Source: Paragonimus skrjabini miyazakii (taxonomy: Eukaryota; Platyhelminthes; Trematoda; Plagiorchiida; Troglotrematidae). Taken from it: a stretch of 64,000 nucleotides of DNA. The stretch is from positions 469,629-533,628 of the forward strand of contig JTDE01000034.1 in the NCBI GenBank assembly GCA_014338405.1. The letters run 5' to 3'. Below the pieces are notes generated by a model that did not search any database, had not been told where the DNA came from, and was given only the letters and a program-made list of their open reading frames with translations. Below, in pieces: positions 61,881 to 64,000 of this stretch. Every line of letters starts with the position of its first letter. The stretch's first letter is position 1. Both the position numbers and the translations under genes were made by a program.

Positions 61881-62090
61881 TTTTCATATATATTGAACAC
61901 GGTTGCCTCATGAACAGCATGTCCGTGGTTCAACTCCCGGCAGTGGCGATGATATGCACTACTGACGAGCTCTAATGAGAGCGAAACTCGAGTCTAGTGC
62001 TTCTTTTCGAAAGGGGCCGACTGGAAAGTCTATGGGGATGCGACAGCTGCGATCAATTGTGGGTGATGTTCAATCTATATGAACAACAGT
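61880..62090 (+). mobile_element. Hammerhead-element, 5'-truncated inverted copy
   Basis: It begins inside the tRNA-like region (B box GGTTCAACTCC at 61927-61937; A box lost), then carries an intact hammerhead (61956-62000) and the + strand 3' tail (to about 62082). With the minus copy at 61432-61880 it forms a long inverted repeat whose outer ends are both 3' tails. The ribozymes of the two arms are identical over 45 bases, suggesting recent origin or gene conversion. Confidence 0.8.
61956..62000 (+). ncRNA. Type I hammerhead ribozyme, intact core
   Basis: Stem I is GCACTA (61956-61961) with TAGTGC (61995-62000). The core CTGACGA is at 61962-61968. Stem II is GCTCT (61969-61973), loop AATG, AGAGC (61978-61982). 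GAAA is at 61983-61986, stem III palindrome CTCGAG at 61987-61992, and UC at 61993-61994 with predicted cleavage after 61994. All helices pair without mismatch. Confidence 0.88.
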
Positions 62091-63700
62091 AATAACGGGC
62101 ATAATTAAAATGAACCACAATCGTTCCAGTATGGAACCTTGTGGCACGCCACAACTGGTGTAGCACCAACCAATATTGATATGACATTCCCTGAAATCGG
62201 CCACAGCGATAAAGGATATTATTTACTATATTCACAAAAACCTTCATGCACATGTTTTAATGGTCTACTTAGCCAAATTCTCCGAAGCAAAACTTAAAAA
62301 AGATAACAGCAACCTAATCTTATTCAACCTCTTTTTGCAAAATAAGAATTAGGTTGGAATCACATGATCATCTTCTTTTGAATATACACTGAGTACCAAA
62401 CGATAATGCTAATTAGACCAGAAACTTTTTAAAAAACTTATTGTCAGCCGGAGGCTCCATGACTTTTTAGGCAACTGATAATAATGCGGCTAGCCTGTAC
62501 TGAACGTGTTCATTGTAATTACCACATTTAAGGAGACGGTCTAACTTCTCAGATTTTAGATGTTTATTTGTTCACAGAGATCGATTGAAAAATTCAGAAC
62601 ATTTCTTTTACACATTAATTTAGTACTTTCTAAGAACTGTTATCATTACCCTGGAGGCTTATTGTCATGATACTGTGTTATCTTTTGAGGCATAGTGGTT
62701 GATATGAAACTGATCATTTTGAGATTCGGATAGATAATAAGCTAAGTTATATGGTGTTTATACAATGTGATGACAACATCCTTTTTTTTAAATAAAAAAA
62801 CGAATGATAGGTTCTCCAATGTGTTTCAAGTGAACGATTGCTGGATTCTTTTCGTTAGTGATTGCTACAGTGTTGCGAAATAGATTCAGGCTAACACTAC
62901 ACTGAATGAACAGTTTTGGCTGATATTAACACTCAGGTCATCATATACATTTTATACGCACCTTCCTTTTATTATTTAAGGCTTATACAACTCTTGAATA
63001 ACTTCTATAGAAAAGACTCTATTGTGTACGTACACTCTTGTTATACAAACGTTTTCATAACTTGTCATTCTCTATATAATGTCGAATTAATTGGTTACTT
63101 AATTGACTACCGGTTGTTTTGATTTCAACAAAAGAATATAAAACCTAGCCATTGAAAGGCTAACGGGTTGCTTGCAAAGACATCGTTAACCATTTTCGAA
63201 ACAAAGCCGTCTTTTGTTCAGCACATTAAAGTCTATCTGTTTAAAAGGATTTCCGATATCGATGCGTGACCTTTGTAGGATCATCAGCACGAGTAGGTAG
63301 TCACAATGACATAACAGTGTGTGTAGCAAGAAAGGATGGTCTGTTTTTTTCTTCCGAATACTCTCCTCATCCAAGTTGCTTTATAATCGCTTGAATATGC
63401 GAATGAATCCCAGTGGGTTTGCTTAGGTAAATGTCATGGCAACCAACCAGCTTGGTATTCTGAACGTGAACTTCAAAGCCTATGTGACTACCAGTGTAAA
63501 CAGCTGAATTTGGGAGGTATGTGGTGTGCCATGTAGTCTCCTCAAAGATGTGTTCTGGTATGTGCCCCTTGTTCACTTTGTAGGCTAAGATTACAAAGCA
63601 ATTCACCTAATACTGTTGACAGCGCACGGGCTTAGTCTTAAATAATGTGACAATAGTGTAGCGAAAAGGCTTTCAACCAAAGTCTCTATTACTGGTGAGT
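62091..63700. other. No gene recognised
   Basis: AT-rich DNA with short frames only (the longest about 88 codons, without motifs). It holds an imperfect poly-T/poly-A patch near 62785-62800. I see no exon, RNA gene or further repeat that I can support. Confidence 0.5.
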
Positions 63701-63704
63701 AGTC

Positions 63705-63812
63705 GGAGATTTGGTTAATTTCAAGTTGAACATCACCCACAATTGATCGCAGCTGTCGCATTCCCATAGACTTTCCAGTCGGCCCCTTTCGAAAAGAAGC
63801 ACTGGACTCGCT
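63705..63812 (-). mobile_element. Hammerhead-element tail with tail-to-head junction
   Basis: A minus-oriented 5' tip (63690-63727) is followed directly by the 3' tail (63728-63795) and the first 12 bases of the ribozyme region (GCACTGGACTCG), after which similarity stops and the GC-rich cassette begins. This repeats the junctions seen at 42.67 and 61.46 kb. Confidence 0.7.
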
Positions 63813-64000
63813 GGTTGCTATGCCACGCGCACGCTGGCGTTTATGGACTGGAATTCCGGTCCACAATACACCCCCGATCTCTGCTCACACGTTGTGTGCA
63901 CATCTGCCTGGTTGGTGTATGTGGCCGACGCCTTCTGTCGGGCTTTTTTCCCGCCTGCCACTCCTCGTCCGTTGGTCCGATCTCGTTGGGCGATGGCTCA
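63803..64000. repeat. GC-rich repeated cassette (R2), copy 2, cut by window end
   Basis: It aligns with 55105-55270 (shared ATGCCAC, GTCCACAA, GTGTGCAC, CCTCGTCCGTT, GATGGCT), with an extra segment of about 35 bases near 63925-63960. It starts inside the hammerhead sequence of the preceding element. The rest lies beyond the window. Confidence 0.65.

Overview
The window reads as eukaryotic, non-coding-rich DNA from a flatworm, most likely a digenean fluke. This is an inference from three things: one vertebrate-type transcription-regulator gene stretched over more than 50 kb, degenerate Penelope-like retroelements with GIY-YIG endonuclease, and a dispersed tRNA-promoter element that carries a type I hammerhead ribozyme, as SM-alpha does in schistosomes. 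The species cannot be named from the sequence alone. Base composition is moderate with no operons, and almost every open frame is short and unsupported.

One host gene is recognisable, on the + strand. It is a homologue of ZNF608/ZNF609 (Drosophila scribbler/brakeless). A candidate first coding exon is at 3767-4207 and a conserved second exon is at 57197-57884. Both exon borders have good splice sites and the first junction is phase 0 on both sides, so the 53 kb between them is best read as a single giant intron. Exon 2 ends at a GTGAGT donor in the middle of the family's signature block. The remaining 6 kb holds no exon I can recognise, so the gene continues outside the window.

The intron and the downstream stretch are filled with mobile-element relics. 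Penelope-like (PLE) fragments lie at 12.3-12.6 kb (-), 21.0-22.5 kb (-), 46.9-47.4 kb (+) and 47.5-48.7 kb (-). A LINE reverse-transcriptase tail is at 45.25-45.8 kb (+). Other tRNA-headed SINE-like pieces occur near 7.86, 27.3 and 37.5 kb. A 498-bp near-perfect palindrome is at 30.49-30.99 kb. A 100-base assembly gap sits at 11,754-11,853.

The most interesting signal is a hammerhead-ribozyme element family with copies at 6.2-6.6, 23.74-24.29, 29.25-29.59, 42.33-42.70, 54.99-55.61, 61.43-62.09 and 63.70-64.0 kb. Two copies (61,537-61,581 minus; 61,956-62,000 plus) keep every conserved hammerhead core base and identical 45-nt ribozymes. The others are decayed. Several copies are foldbacks with the element's 3' tail inverted at both outer ends, some show tail-to-head junctions, and two are joined to a GC-rich cassette at or near the ribozyme. 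PLEs with GIY-YIG endonuclease are present in the same window and may have supplied the mobilising machinery; that link is inference.
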